A stretch of 64,000 bases of DNA from Pseudomonas parafulva. GTDB lineage: Bacteria; Pseudomonadota; Gammaproteobacteria; Pseudomonadales; Pseudomonadaceae. Of the stretch, positions 43,122 to 51,921 are shown in pieces. The notes beneath the pieces were generated by a model. That model did no database searches. It saw only the letters and a list, made by a program, of their open reading frames with translations, and was not told the DNA's origin. The translations under genes and the position numbers were made by a program. Where the stretch lies: contig NZ_CP009747.1 in the NCBI RefSeq assembly GCF_000800255.1, positions 3,286,001 through 3,350,000 on the forward strand, written 5' to 3'. Position 1 is the stretch's first letter; each line of letters begins with the position of its first letter.

Positions 43122-43742
43122 TCAGGCCGGCGTCAAGCACTGCGGTCCATCGAGCTGCGGGTCGTTGACCAGAGGCGCCAGCGCCCGCTCGCGCAAGCTC
43201 GCCGGCGGGCTGGCCAGCAGTTCATGCAGGCGCGCCTTCGGCGTCTGCGGATCCAGCCAGGCGGCCTGGCCTGCCTCGTCGAGAATCAACGGCCGACGCT
43301 GGTTCATGGCCGCCTGGGTGACCACGGCACAACTGAGCCAGACCTGCTCCTGCACCGGATACGCCTCCCACACCGCCGCGTAGAACAGCGAGGCGCCCTC
43401 CCCGGGCGTCACCCAGTACGGCCGCTTGCGCGCCGTGCCGCGCCATTCGTAGAAACCGTTGGCTGGCATCAGGCAACGGCGTAGGCGAAAAGCCTCGCGA
43501 AACATCGGCTGTTCGGCCAGGGTTTCGGCGCGGGCATGGGCGGGGGTGCGCGACAGGTCGGTGAGCCACGGCGGCGTCAGCCCCCAGCGCGCCCTGGCCA
43601 GCTGCAACTGGTCGTCGATCTGGCGCTGGATCAACACCGAGGCACCGGGCGAGATGTTCCATTGCGCCTGCTGGTCGACGGGAAACCCCGGCAGGGCGGC
43701 GAAGGCCTGGGACCAGCGAAACAGGGCGTAGCGTCCACACAT
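43122..43742 (-). CDS. SRAP (HMCES/YedK-type) protein with altered active-site residues
   Basis: This 206-residue SOS-response-associated peptidase-family protein starts MCGRYALF, with the catalytic Cys2 that forms a thiazolidine crosslink with abasic DNA. Compared from memory with E. coli YedK, Glu105 is kept (NGFYEW). However, Asn75 (NARVET) is His here (AHARAET), and His160 (DIHDRRPLVL) is Asn here (AMNQRRPLIL), a reciprocal exchange. The function may be retained with swapped roles or changed. It converges with the chemoreceptor gene 19 bp away. Confidence 0.9.
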   Translation of the reverse strand: MCGRYALFRWSQAFAALPGFPVDQQAQWNISPGASVLIQRQIDDQLQLARARWGLTPPWLTDLSRTPAHARAETLAEQPMFREAFRLRRCLMPANGFYEWRGTARKRPYWVTPGEGASLFYAAVWEAYPVQEQVWLSCAVVTQAAMNQRRPLILDEAGQAAWLDPQTPKARLHELLASPPASLRERALAPLVNDPQLDGPQCLTPA

Positions 43743-43755
43743 AAGACAGGCAAAC

Positions 43756-44016
43756 CTAGCAGATCAAGGTGCCGGGACAGGCGTCGGGCTCGTCACCGGC
43801 AAGGGGCTGAGCGGCATTGTACGCATCGATCAACTGCCGTGCGTACCCCGCCTGCTCGTCGTCCACCGCCAGGGCCAACAGCCCCTGCAGCGGCAGGTCA
43901 CCCATCGCGCCGACCAGATCGGCGCCAATCAGGTGCACGGCAATGCCCTCGCTGGCCAGCATGCCCACCAGCATCTGCGCCTCGATCAGGCTTTCCGGCT
44001 CGTAGATTCTGCGCAT
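43756..44016 (-). CDS. DUF2007 family small protein
   Basis: This 86-residue soluble protein begins MRRIYEPESLIEAQMLVGML and contains GIAVHLIGADLVGAMGDLP, the DUF2007 (putative signal-transducing, PII-like fold) pattern. A CACPGT-like tail has two cysteines (DACPGTLIC). Its ATG overlaps the stop of the CPXCG gene by one base, so the two are translationally coupled. Function unknown. Confidence 0.85.
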   Translation of the reverse strand: MRRIYEPESLIEAQMLVGMLASEGIAVHLIGADLVGAMGDLPLQGLLALAVDDEQAGYARQLIDAYNAAQPLAGDEPDACPGTLIC

Positions 44017-44201
44017 CAGGCATCGTCCTCACGGCGCACCTCGAGCAACCATTCGTCATCGTGCACCTGCAAAATGCACACGATCGGCCGGCAACAGACC
44101 TGGCAGTCCTCGGTGTAGTGCTGATCGCCGGCAGAAATGTCGACGGTGGTTTCGACGCGTTCGCCGCAGTAGGGACAGTCATAGAAGTCGATTTCGAGCA
44201 T
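44016..44201 (-). CDS. CPXCG-motif cysteine-rich small protein
   Basis: This 61-residue protein has CPYCGE and CQVCCRPI pairs, a likely zinc ribbon, followed by an acidic C-terminus (DEWLLEVRREDDA). It belongs to the CPXCG family, usually found next to DUF2007 genes as here. Function unknown. Confidence 0.88.
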   Translation of the reverse strand: MLEIDFYDCPYCGERVETTVDISAGDQHYTEDCQVCCRPIVCILQVHDDEWLLEVRREDDA

Positions 44202-44324
44202 CGGGGGCCTGCGCGGTGACTTATGCGTATAATTGCCGGTCTGTTTACGGGGTCCGTGTGTGTCCGAGCCGTTTTCTCGGCCCCGCCCCTACTTTATTAC
44301 TCTAGCCGTTTCCAACAAGAGAGC

Positions 44325-45494
44325 ATGATGGGCGCATTCGATGCCATCCGACCCTACGACGACGCTGAAGTCCCTGCCGTTCTGGCACGCCTGCTCAGCG
44401 ACCCGGCATTCCTCGATATCCTCACCCACTTTCGCTTCCCGCGCCTGGCCGGCGCCTTCGGCTGGCTGCTCAAGCCGCTGATCGCGCGCCGCCTGCGCAA
44501 GGAATTCGCCGGCGTGAGCAGCGTCGCGACGCTGCAGGACAAGGTCGAGTACTACGTCGACCGTACCATCGACCGCGCCACCGACGGGGTCACCTACACC
44601 GGCGTCGAGCAGCTCAAGGCCGGCAGCGCCTACCTGTTCCTGGCCAATCACCGCGACATCGTCATGGACCCGGCGTTCGTCAACTACGCGGTCTATCACG
44701 CCGGCCTGCCCACCCCGCGCATCGCCATCGGCGACAACCTGCTGCAGAAGCCTTTCGTCAGCGACATGATGCGCCTGAACAAGAGCTTCATCGTGCACCG
44801 CTCCATCAGCGGTCGCCGCGAGAAGCTGGCGGCTTACCAACTGCTCTCGGCCTACATCAACCACTCGATCCGCGACGACGGCACCTCGATCTGGATCGCC
44901 CAGGCCGAAGGCCGCGCCAAGGACGGTGACGATCGCACCGATTCGGCGATCCTCAAGATGTTCCACATGAGCCGCAAGGACGAAGCCTTCGGCGCGGTGA
45001 TCCAGAGCCTGAACCTGATTCCGGTGTCGATCAGCTATGAATACGATCCCTGCGACCAGGCTAAGGCCCGCGAGCTGTACATCCGCGCCAGCACCGGCAG
45101 CTACAGCAAGGTGCCAGGCGAGGACGACAACAGCATCGCCCTTGGCATCACCGGCTACAAAGGCCGGGTGCACATCAATTTCGCGCCGCCGGTGACCGAG
45201 TACCACGAAGACACCAAGCAACTGGCACAGGCCATCGACCGACAGATTCTCGCCGGCTATCGCCTATTCCCGGTGCACTACCTGGCCTATGCCATGTGGG
45301 ATCAACAGGACACGGCGCTGGCGGTACCCACCGCCGACAAGCTGTTTCCGGCCGATGAGCTGGCGCGGGCGCAGGAAGAATGGCAGCGCCGCCTGGAGGC
45401 CTGCCCGGTCGAGCATCGGCCTTACCTGGTGCAGCAGTACGCCATGCCGGTGCGCAATCAGTATCAGGTCAAGCGCCAGGCAGAAGTGGCCTGA
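44325..45494 (+). CDS. Glycerol-phosphate/lysophosphatidate acyltransferase-like protein
   Basis: This 389-residue protein is annotated by its PlsC-type core: LFLANHRDIVMDPAFVNYAV contains an HRDIVMD motif that resembles HX4D but with one extra residue, FIVHRSISGRREK follows, and WIAQAEGRAKDG corresponds to the EGTR block. It likely acylates a lysophospholipid or related acceptor at the membrane. Two adjacent ATGs (44325 and 44328) follow AAGAGAG; either could be used. A TATAAT -10 lies at 44228-44233. No other lipid gene is adjacent. Confidence 0.75.
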   Translation: MMGAFDAIRPYDDAEVPAVLARLLSDPAFLDILTHFRFPRLAGAFGWLLKPLIARRLRKEFAGVSSVATLQDKVEYYVDRTIDRATDGVTYTGVEQLKAGSAYLFLANHRDIVMDPAFVNYAVYHAGLPTPRIAIGDNLLQKPFVSDMMRLNKSFIVHRSISGRREKLAAYQLLSAYINHSIRDDGTSIWIAQAEGRAKDGDDRTDSAILKMFHMSRKDEAFGAVIQSLNLIPVSISYEYDPCDQAKARELYIRASTGSYSKVPGEDDNSIALGITGYKGRVHINFAPPVTEYHEDTKQLAQAIDRQILAGYRLFPVHYLAYAMWDQQDTALAVPTADKLFPADELARAQEEWQRRLEACPVEHRPYLVQQYAMPVRNQYQVKRQAEVA

Positions 45495-45640
45495 GTGCAG
45501 GCTCTTGTGGCGCTCCTGGCACACTGTGCGGCCGGAGCGCCATTGGTCAGCGCCAAGACATCGCCCCCTAAATTTCGCCTGTCATACGCTCGTCATCCGA
45601 AGAGGCCACCCTGTCGGCCTTCTCGATACCGGAGCTTGAC

Positions 45641-45847
45641 ATGCTGCACGCCGAAAACCAGGACCGTCTCTACCTCGTCGCGCCCAGCGACGAGCAGCAG
45701 GCATTGATCGACGGCTTCGCGATCAACGTCCACGACCGTGGCTGGCTGGTTTACTGCGCCCTCGGCGGCCATGCGCACCATGACCTGCCGGAAGTGGACC
45801 TGGGCACCGGCTTCAGCGTGCTGGATTTTGCCATCGAGGCCGCCTGA
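45641..45847 (+). CDS. Conserved small hypothetical protein (68 aa)
   Basis: I do not recognise a family. The 68-residue acidic product (pattern DEQQALIDGFAINVHDRGW, then HAHHDLPEVDLGTG) has no signal peptide or membrane segment. GGAG lies 7 bp before the ATG, and a strong terminator follows. Codon use looks like that of its neighbours. It is probably a real, pseudomonad-restricted gene. Confidence 0.65.
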   Translation: MLHAENQDRLYLVAPSDEQQALIDGFAINVHDRGWLVYCALGGHAHHDLPEVDLGTGFSVLDFAIEAA

Positions 45848-45868
45848 TCCACGGTGCATCACCCACAA

Positions 45869-45904
45869 AAAAGCCCGCTGCCTTGTCCCAGGCAGCGGGC
45901 TTTT
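45869..45904. terminator. Bidirectional terminator
   Basis: AAAAGCCCGCTGCCT pairs perfectly (15 bp) with AGGCAGCGGGCTTTT around a 6-nt loop, between converging genes. Confidence 0.92.
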
Positions 45905-45920
45905 CATGGCATCGAAAGGC

Positions 45921-46505
45921 TTACTCAGCCAGCATCTGACCGATCGACGGATCCTTGAACAGACGGGTCAGGGCGTCGCTGAGCACATCGCTGACCAGCT
46001 TGGTGTTGGTTTCCTGGTTCGGTGCCATGCCGAAACGCTGGTCCAGCGAGGCGCCGTAGCGACCGCTGTAGCGACGGTTGGCGTTGGACACGTCGGCGCG
46101 GAACGTGGCGCCGATGGTCGCTTCGGTGACGTACATCTTGTCCTTGGGCGACTGGTACTTGAGTTCGGCCAGGGTCACGGTCAACTGAGGCGCGTTGCCA
46201 CCGCCGCGGGTCGGGGTGAAGCCCAGCAGACGCACGGCAGCCTCGGCCTGGGCCTGCAGCTTGGGCACCACGTCGTTGCCACTGACGGTGATGGTGCTGG
46301 TCTCAGGGTACATGCCGCCGCGGGTGCCCAGCGACTGCGAAGCACGGCCATCGACCACCTTGACCTCCACCGGCTGGCCGCGGCCGACCGCGTTGAGCTG
46401 CGTGGTGAGCTTGGGTTGCGGGCTCAACTGCTGCGGGCTGTGGGCACAGCCGACCAGGCTCAGGGTAGCCACCGCCATCAAACCGAACAACAGACGTTGC
46501 AGCAT
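45921..46505 (-). CDS. YajG family lipoprotein
   Basis: This 194-residue lipoprotein has a lipobox at Cys20 (ATLSLVGC) and the YajG fold segments VEVKVVDGRASQSLGTRGG and KLVSDVLSDALTRLFKDPSI. Its function is unknown; orthologues are outer-membrane lipoproteins. The start at ATG 46505 lies 8 bp after GGAG; the ATG at 46511 is too close to it. A terminator shared with the opposing gene follows. Confidence 0.85.
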   Translation of the reverse strand: MLQRLLFGLMAVATLSLVGCAHSPQQLSPQPKLTTQLNAVGRGQPVEVKVVDGRASQSLGTRGGMYPETSTITVSGNDVVPKLQAQAEAAVRLLGFTPTRGGGNAPQLTVTLAELKYQSPKDKMYVTEATIGATFRADVSNANRRYSGRYGASLDQRFGMAPNQETNTKLVSDVLSDALTRLFKDPSIGQMLAE

Positions 46506-46702
46506 GCGCATTTCTCCAGAAAAAAGCGGCAAAGGCCGACAGTATAACGAGAGGCACGCTACCCGCGGCAAGCTTCGCGAGATGAAGCCTTGGCGCCGTC
46601 TGGGCACGCGATTGTCATGCCGGGAACACGCCGCTGTCACGAGGGTTTAATGGTGCTGCGGGTAAGCTTGCCGCACGTCCGAATCAGACAGGATTTTCCG
46701 CC

Positions 46703-46936
46703 ATGGCCTCGCTCTGGACCCTGCTCCTGCAACGCCCGCGTCACACCACCTATGCCCGCCTCGACGAAAACGGCACGTGCCTGGCCTTCAAGCACTGCGC
46801 CCAGGCCCCGGCCGGCAGTGGCTGGGTCCAGGTCAGCGAAGCCCACCTGGGCTGGCTGGGCCAGGCGCTGCCGGCCAGCGCCCGGGTTTGCCCGCCGGCA
46901 CGGCGCCGCTGGCAGCAACGCCTGCTCGCGGCCTGA
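46703..46936 (+). CDS. Conserved small hypothetical protein (77 aa)
   Basis: This 77-residue basic protein starts MASLWTLLLQRPRHTTYARL and contains WVQVSEAHLGWLGQALP. No family, signal peptide or membrane helix is recognised. It begins after a plausible leader and is divergent from the YajG-family gene. Likely real, because its composition follows the host codon pattern, but the assignment is weak. Confidence 0.5.
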   Translation: MASLWTLLLQRPRHTTYARLDENGTCLAFKHCAQAPAGSGWVQVSEAHLGWLGQALPASARVCPPARRRWQQRLLAA

Positions 46937-47543
46937 CAAACGCAGCAATAAAAACCCAAGAAGTACGACCTTTCTGCCCGCGACCTCGTTATAATCTCCC
47001 CCCGATTATAAGGACGTCTCCTGATCGGGCCCCGCATTCGCCGCTTGACCCCGGCACCTTCACCGCTTCGCCCACAGAGAGCCTTCCACTCAGGTCTTGC
47101 ATCGGCTGTCGTGCCTGCTGTCTCTGGCCGTCTGCTGCACATGAACCTGCGGGTTGCCCTCGCGCAGTCCACTTTTGAGGTTCACGACTCCAAAAGAGCG
47201 TGAAAAAACGGTTTTTCACAACTTCACGAGAGTGTGGCGAGCAAATGAACAGTCTGGCATGTGCAGGTGCGACAAAGACGTTTTCTACAGCCCTGAGCAG
47301 ACGGCCCAGGCGCTCATCCTGGATGGGAGCCTGAGGCCGGTCCATAACCCACGACGGACCACCTGACCATAAGTCGAATTGCCGCAGTGGTGGCAAATGG
47401 CGTTCAATGACCGAACACCCAAAGACCGATTGGCGGTGTCCGCTGGAGTTGCAACAACTGCGAAGAGTCGGACATGGCGATCCTGGCCAACCCAGGGGTC
47501 CTATGCTGTCAATTAGGTGCTGTAGATTGTGGAGACGCGTTAA
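46937..47543. other. 607-bp gene-poor leader region upstream of mqo
   Basis: The interval shows no convincing gene. It contains an 8-bp inverted repeat (TTATAATC / GATTATAA, 46989-47011) and a perfect hairpin GTGAAAAA / TTTTTCAC with a 4-nt loop (47200-47219). An upstream CTTTTG...CAAAAG pairing lies at 47171-47196. A 70-codon frame at 47154-47366 has no recognisable features. A long 5' UTR or a small RNA is possible. Confidence 0.4.
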
Positions 47544-49049
47544 ATGGCGCAGAACGAATCGGTTGATGTAGTACTGGTAGGCGCGGGCATCATGAGTGCC
47601 ACCCTGGCCGTACTGCTCAAGGAGCTGGACCCTGCGATCACGCTGGAAGTCGTCGAGGCGATGGACTCCGGGGCCGCAGAAAGCTCCAACCCCTGGAACA
47701 ACGCGGGCACCGGTCACGCCGGGCTGTGCGAACTGAACTACACGCCGCAGGCCGCCGATGGCAGCATCGACATCAAGAAGGCGGTGCACATCAATACCCA
47801 GTTCGAGGTTTCGCGCCAGTTCTGGGCCTACCTCAGCCGCCAGGGCGGCTTGGGCGATCCCCGCGCCTTCATCAACCCGGTACCGCACCTGAGCTACGTC
47901 GAAGGTGACAAAGGCGTCGCGTTCCTGAAAAAGCGCTTCGACATGCTCAAGCAGCATCACGCCTTCGCCGAGATGGAGTACACCGAAGACAAGGCCGTGA
48001 TGAACCAGTGGATGCCGCTGATGATGCCGGGCCGCCCGGCCGACCAGCACATCGCCGCCACCCGCGTGCTCAAGGGCACCGATGTCAACTTTGGCGCACT
48101 GACCAACCAGTTGCTCAAGCGCCTGGGCGACAGCCCCGACGCCCAGGTCAAGTACAGCAAGAAGGTCACCGGCCTGCGCCGCAAAGGCGATGGCTGGACG
48201 GTGACGGTCAAGGACGTCAACAGTGGCAGCAGCCGCGACGTCGACGCCCGTTTCGTCTTCCTCGGCGCCGGCGGCGCGGCGCTGCCGCTGCTGCAAGCCT
48301 CGGGCATTCCGGAAAGCAAGGGCTTCGGCGGCTTCCCGGTCAGCGGCCAGTGGCTGCGCTGCGACAATCCGGAGATCGTCAGCCAGCACCAGGCCAAGGT
48401 CTACAGCCAGGCAGCGGTGGGCGCCCCGCCCATGTCGGTGCCGCACCTGGACACGCGCGTGGTCGATGGCAAGAAGTCGCTGCTGTTCGGGCCTTACGCC
48501 GGCTTCACCACCAAGTTCCTCAAGCACGGTTCGCTGATGGACCTGCCGCTGTCGGTGCGCATGGGCAACATCGGTCCGATGCTGGCCGTGGCCCGCGACA
48601 ACATGGACCTGACCAAGTACCTGGTCAGTGAAGTGATGCAGTCGATGGAGCAGCGCCTGGAATCGTTGCGCCGCTTCTACCCCCAGGCCAAGGCCGAGGA
48701 CTGGCGCCTGGAAGTGGCGGGTCAGCGCGTGCAGATCATCAAGAAGGATCCGAAGAAAGGCGGCATCCTGCAGTTCGGCACCGAGCTGGTCTCGGCCGCC
48801 GACGGCAGCCTGGCTGCCCTGCTCGGCGCCTCGCCGGGTGCGTCGGTCACCGTCTCGATCATGCTCGAGCTGCTCGAGCGCTGCTTCCCCGAGCAGACCA
48901 AAGGCGCGTGGGCGACCAAGCTCAAGGACATCTTCCCGGCCCGCGAGAAGACCCTGGCCACCGATGCCGCGTTGTATCGCCAGATCAGCGCGGACAACGA
49001 TGCCGCCCTGGGCCTGGCCCAGGAAAACCCGGCCAAGCACTACGCCTGA
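47544..49049 (+). CDS. mqo: Malate:quinone oxidoreductase
   Basis: This 501-residue flavoprotein oxidises L-malate to oxaloacetate and passes electrons to the quinone pool, bypassing NAD malate dehydrogenase. The FAD motif [20 protein letters not shown] is at the N-terminus, and the family segment [20 protein letters not shown] follows at about 46-65. [20 protein letters not shown] and the C-terminus [11 protein letters not shown] are typical of the MqoB type in pseudomonads. A long leader precedes it and a strong hairpin follows. Confidence 0.95.
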   Translation: MAQNESVDVVLVGAGIMSATLAVLLKELDPAITLEVVEAMDSGAAESSNPWNNAGTGHAGLCELNYTPQAADGSIDIKKAVHINTQFEVSRQFWAYLSRQGGLGDPRAFINPVPHLSYVEGDKGVAFLKKRFDMLKQHHAFAEMEYTEDKAVMNQWMPLMMPGRPADQHIAATRVLKGTDVNFGALTNQLLKRLGDSPDAQVKYSKKVTGLRRKGDGWTVTVKDVNSGSSRDVDARFVFLGAGGAALPLLQASGIPESKGFGGFPVSGQWLRCDNPEIVSQHQAKVYSQAAVGAPPMSVPHLDTRVVDGKKSLLFGPYAGFTTKFLKHGSLMDLPLSVRMGNIGPMLAVARDNMDLTKYLVSEVMQSMEQRLESLRRFYPQAKAEDWRLEVAGQRVQIIKKDPKKGGILQFGTELVSAADGSLAALLGASPGASVTVSIMLELLERCFPEQTKGAWATKLKDIFPAREKTLATDAALYRQISADNDAALGLAQENPAKHYA

Positions 49050-49067
49050 GGCGCAGGCGCACGTAAT

Positions 49068-49093
49068 AGAGGAGCGGCGCTCGCCGCTCCTCT
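49068..49093. terminator. Bidirectional terminator after mqo
   Basis: AGAGGAGCGGCG / CGCCGCTCCTCT, a 12-bp complementarity with a minimal loop, between mqo and the converging PA4642-like gene. Confidence 0.75.
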
Positions 49094-49097
49094 GGCC

Positions 49098-49388
49098 TCA
49101 TCCCCGCGCCTGGCCGATCACCTCGATGTACTCCGGCGCATTGCGCTGGTCGGCGATGGCCTCGGCGAAGGTCTTGCCGTGCTCGTCCTTGCCGTCGACG
49201 TCATACCCGGCCTCCACGAAGAACCCCACGAAACGCTCGAAATCGTCGATACGCAAGCCGCGATAGGCCTTGATCAGCTTGTGGTGCGAGGGCGAGGTCT
49301 GGCCATCGGCCGGCTCGAACTGCAGGAATGTCTTGATGTAGTCGTCGCTGATCTCGTCACCGATAACCTGCTTCTTGTCTTTACGCAT
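49098..49388 (-). CDS. PA4642-family protein
   Basis: This 96-residue acidic protein has the pattern DEISDDYIKTFLQFEP, then SHHKLIKAYRGLRIDDFERF and FFVEAGYDVDGKDEHG. It matches the PA4642 family, which lies next to mqo in other pseudomonads. No catalytic motif is seen. Function unknown. Confidence 0.85.
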   Translation of the reverse strand: MRKDKKQVIGDEISDDYIKTFLQFEPADGQTSPSHHKLIKAYRGLRIDDFERFVGFFVEAGYDVDGKDEHGKTFAEAIADQRNAPEYIEVIGQARG

Positions 49389-49458
49389 TTGCCGACTCCA
49401 ACGGTGCCATCACAGGCGTTTCAAAGGCGGGCAGTGTACCCGGCGTGCGCCACGGCGC

Positions 49459-49929
49459 TCAACGCGTACGTACGGTGCCGGTGTGCAGATCGGCCCAGAC
49501 ATGACCGTTGGCATAGCTGAGGAATTGCACGTAGACCGTCTCGTTGCGCAGCAGGTCCATGATCACCCGGTAGTCGGCCTGTGGATAATTCAGGGTCAGG
49601 GTGCGTGTGGCCTCGTCGTAAGCGGGACGCTTGAGGCTCTTGCCACCCTCGCCGTCGAAGGTCACCAGCACCTGGCTGACGGTCGCGCCCTTGCTCATCG
49701 GCTTGCCCTTCAGGCGCAGGGTCAGCGACGAGGTGATGGGAATCGGCTGTTGATTGGATTGGCGCTGGGCGCCGACCACCACCGAGTAATCGGTGACCTG
49801 CAGCAGTTGCTGGGACTCGGGCGCCTGCTGGCGCAGGGAAAGGTCGTCAGGTGGCAGGAACTGGCTGTGCAGCGGTGCAGCAGACAGCGGCAGGCTCAGC
49901 GCCAGCAGCAGAGGAATAACGGCACGCAT
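49459..49929 (-). CDS. Exported hypothetical protein (156 aa)
   Basis: This 156-residue protein has a signal peptide (MRAVIPLLLALSLPLSAA|PL). The mature part is mostly beta-rich with TDYSVVVGAQRQSNQQPIPI and YRVIMDLLRNETVYVQFLSY. No family name comes to mind; the orthologue position beside the PA4642-like gene is conserved. AAGGAG lies 6 bp before ATG 49929, which is why the longer frame is rejected. Probably periplasmic. Confidence 0.65.
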   Translation of the reverse strand: MRAVIPLLLALSLPLSAAPLHSQFLPPDDLSLRQQAPESQQLLQVTDYSVVVGAQRQSNQQPIPITSSLTLRLKGKPMSKGATVSQVLVTFDGEGGKSLKRPAYDEATRTLTLNYPQADYRVIMDLLRNETVYVQFLSYANGHVWADLHTGTVRTR

Positions 49930-50081
49930 GAGAGGCTCCTTGGCGGGCAGGAGCACTCGAGTGTCCTGTCCCGGAAATAGGCTGTTCAATGTTGGTGGCG
50001 CCTTGCCCGAACACTCAAGTCACTCGCCAAACGTGAACGTATTACCGAGACAGAACCCTAGCATGCCAGGGTCACACGCGA

Positions 50082-50555
50082 TCAGTCGAACTGAGCGCGC
50101 ATCCAGGCCAGGTACTCGGGCATGCCGTCCTCGCCTTCGCGCGGCGCCCAGGCCGCCATCTCGCCATCGCTGACCGGACGATAAGGCCCGGCCTTGCATT
50201 CGAACAGAATACTGTCTTCTTCCAGCACCACCAGCCCGTGGTAGGTGCCCGGCGGCACATCGACGCCCAGGCAGTCGCCACCGGCCTGCAGCACGCGCGT
50301 GTCGGTCACCGCCCCTTGCTCATCGAAGATCAGCAGGCCCAGGCGCCCCTTGAGCACGATCAGCGCCTCGGCCTTGTCTGCGCTCAGGTGGCGATGCGGC
50401 GGAATGTAGGTGTGAGTCTGCAGGCCCACCGCCATGCGATGGCAGGGCTCTTCCATGTCATGGAAGTTGTGGTGCTGGCGGCCGCGTGGATTGCTGGCGG
50501 CCTTGGCGGCCAGCCCGTCGAACAACGTCTTGTCGATGAAAGCAGGCTGGCGCAT
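50082..50555 (-). CDS. WbuC-type cupin metalloprotein
   Basis: This 157-residue single-domain cupin has a metal-binding motif HTYIPPHRHLSADKAEALIV with a downstream histidine in PPGTYHGLVVLEE. It belongs to the WbuC family, found near O-antigen or purine-salvage genes. It begins 3 bp after the hpt stop and is cotranscribed with hpt. The substrate is unknown. Confidence 0.8.
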   Translation of the reverse strand: MRQPAFIDKTLFDGLAAKAASNPRGRQHHNFHDMEEPCHRMAVGLQTHTYIPPHRHLSADKAEALIVLKGRLGLLIFDEQGAVTDTRVLQAGGDCLGVDVPPGTYHGLVVLEEDSILFECKAGPYRPVSDGEMAAWAPREGEDGMPEYLAWMRAQFD

Positions 50556-50558
50556 GGC

Positions 50559-51116
50559 TTACATCCCCTTCACGGCGAAGATGCCATTGGCGTTGCGCCA
50601 GTAGCCCTTGTAGTCCATGCCGTAACCGAAAATGTAGCGGTCCACGCACGGCAGACCGACGTAATTGGCTTTCAGGCCCGGGCTGGCCTTGCGGTCATGG
50701 TCCTTGTCGATCAGCACGGCGGTGTACACCGAACGCGCGCCGGCATGTTTGCAGAAGTCGATGATCGCGCTGAGGGTGTGGCCCTCGTCGAGGATGTCGT
50801 CGACGATCAGCACGTCGCGGTCGATGAACGACACTTCCGGCTTGGCCTTCCAGAACAGCTCACCGCCGCTGGTCTGGTTGCGGTAGCGGGTAGCGTGCAG
50901 GTAGGAGGCTTCCAGCGGGAACTGCAGGTGGGTGAGCAGCTTGCCGGCGAAGATCAATCCGCCGTTCATCACGCAGAACACCACCGGGTTCTTGTCGTGC
51001 AGGTCCTTGCAGATCCGCTCGCCGACTTGGGCGATGGCCGCTTCGACCTGGGCTTCGGTGTACAGGCAATCGGCCTCGCTCATCACTTGGCGGATATGCT
51101 CTAGATCGGCGGACAT
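50559..51116 (-). CDS. hpt: Hypoxanthine-guanine phosphoribosyltransferase
   Basis: This 185-residue enzyme salvages hypoxanthine and guanine with PRPP. The PRPP loop is [17 protein letters not shown], and the purine-site segment is [15 protein letters not shown]. The start ATG 51116 follows GGAGAGCGCC; upstream codons to 51215 are not conserved. It is divergent from upp, grouping purine and pyrimidine salvage. Confidence 0.93.
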   Translation of the reverse strand: MSADLEHIRQVMSEADCLYTEAQVEAAIAQVGERICKDLHDKNPVVFCVMNGGLIFAGKLLTHLQFPLEASYLHATRYRNQTSGGELFWKAKPEVSFIDRDVLIVDDILDEGHTLSAIIDFCKHAGARSVYTAVLIDKDHDRKASPGLKANYVGLPCVDRYIFGYGMDYKGYWRNANGIFAVKGM

Positions 51117-51280
51117 GGCGCTCTCCAGCAGGTGCATTTTGGAAAAGCGGGCAAAGGTACGCACCCGCTCGCCGCAGATCAAGCCTTTATGGACTAACGT
51201 GCACAATGACTGCACGACAGCACGGACTGAATAGATTAATCTTACGCGGTTTTTTTGCCCGCCTTCCGGAGCCCTCCCCT

Positions 51281-51919
51281 ATGCCCACTCGTGAGATCCG
51301 CCATCCGCTGATCCGCCACAAGCTCGGCCTGATGCGCCGTGCCGATATCAGCACCAAGAATTTTCGCGAACTCGCCCAGGAAGTCGGCGCACTGCTGACC
51401 TATGAAGCCACCCAGGACCTGCCCCTGGAAACCTACGAGATCGACGGCTGGTGCGGCAAGGTCCAGGTCGAGAAGATCGCCGGCAAGAAGATCACCGTCG
51501 TGCCGATCCTGCGCGCTGGTATCGGCATGCTCGATGGCGTGCTCAGCCTGGTGCCGGGCGCCAAGGTCAGCGCCGTGGGCGTGGCGCGCAACGAGGAAAC
51601 CCTCGAAGCGCACACCTACCTGGAGAAGCTGGCGCCGGACATCAACCAGCGCCTGGCGCTGATCATCGACCCGATGCTGGCCACCGGCAACTCGATGGTC
51701 GCCACCATCGACCTGCTGAAGAAAGCCGGCTGCAAGGAAATCCGCGCCATGGTGCTGGTGGCCGCGCCCGAAGGCATCGAGGTGGTCAACAAGGCGCACC
51801 CGGATGTGCAGATCTACACCGCCTCGATCGACCAGCGCCTGAACGAGCACGGCTACATCGTGCCGGGCCTGGGCGATGCCGGCGACAAGATCTTCGGCAC
51901 CAAGCAGAAGGACGCCTGA
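51281..51919 (+). CDS. upp: Uracil phosphoribosyltransferase
   Basis: This 212-residue enzyme converts uracil and PRPP to UMP. Features are [14 protein letters not shown] at the N-terminus, [16 protein letters not shown], the PRPP loop [15 protein letters not shown] and the uracil-binding [20 protein letters not shown]. The ATG at 51281 follows CGGAGCCCTCCCCT. It is immediately followed (2 bp) by uraA, so uptake and salvage are coupled. Confidence 0.96.
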   Translation: MPTREIRHPLIRHKLGLMRRADISTKNFRELAQEVGALLTYEATQDLPLETYEIDGWCGKVQVEKIAGKKITVVPILRAGIGMLDGVLSLVPGAKVSAVGVARNEETLEAHTYLEKLAPDINQRLALIIDPMLATGNSMVATIDLLKKAGCKEIRAMVLVAAPEGIEVVNKAHPDVQIYTASIDQRLNEHGYIVPGLGDAGDKIFGTKQKDA

Positions 51920-51921
51920 CC

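Noticed and set aside
47154..47366. 70-codon frame upstream of mqo
   Set aside because: No convincing ribosome site, no family pattern and atypical composition. It is described only as part of the gene-poor leader.
46989..49040. 683-codon frame antisense to mqo and its leader
   Set aside because: Mostly the complement of mqo; the part over the leader has no recognisable protein features.
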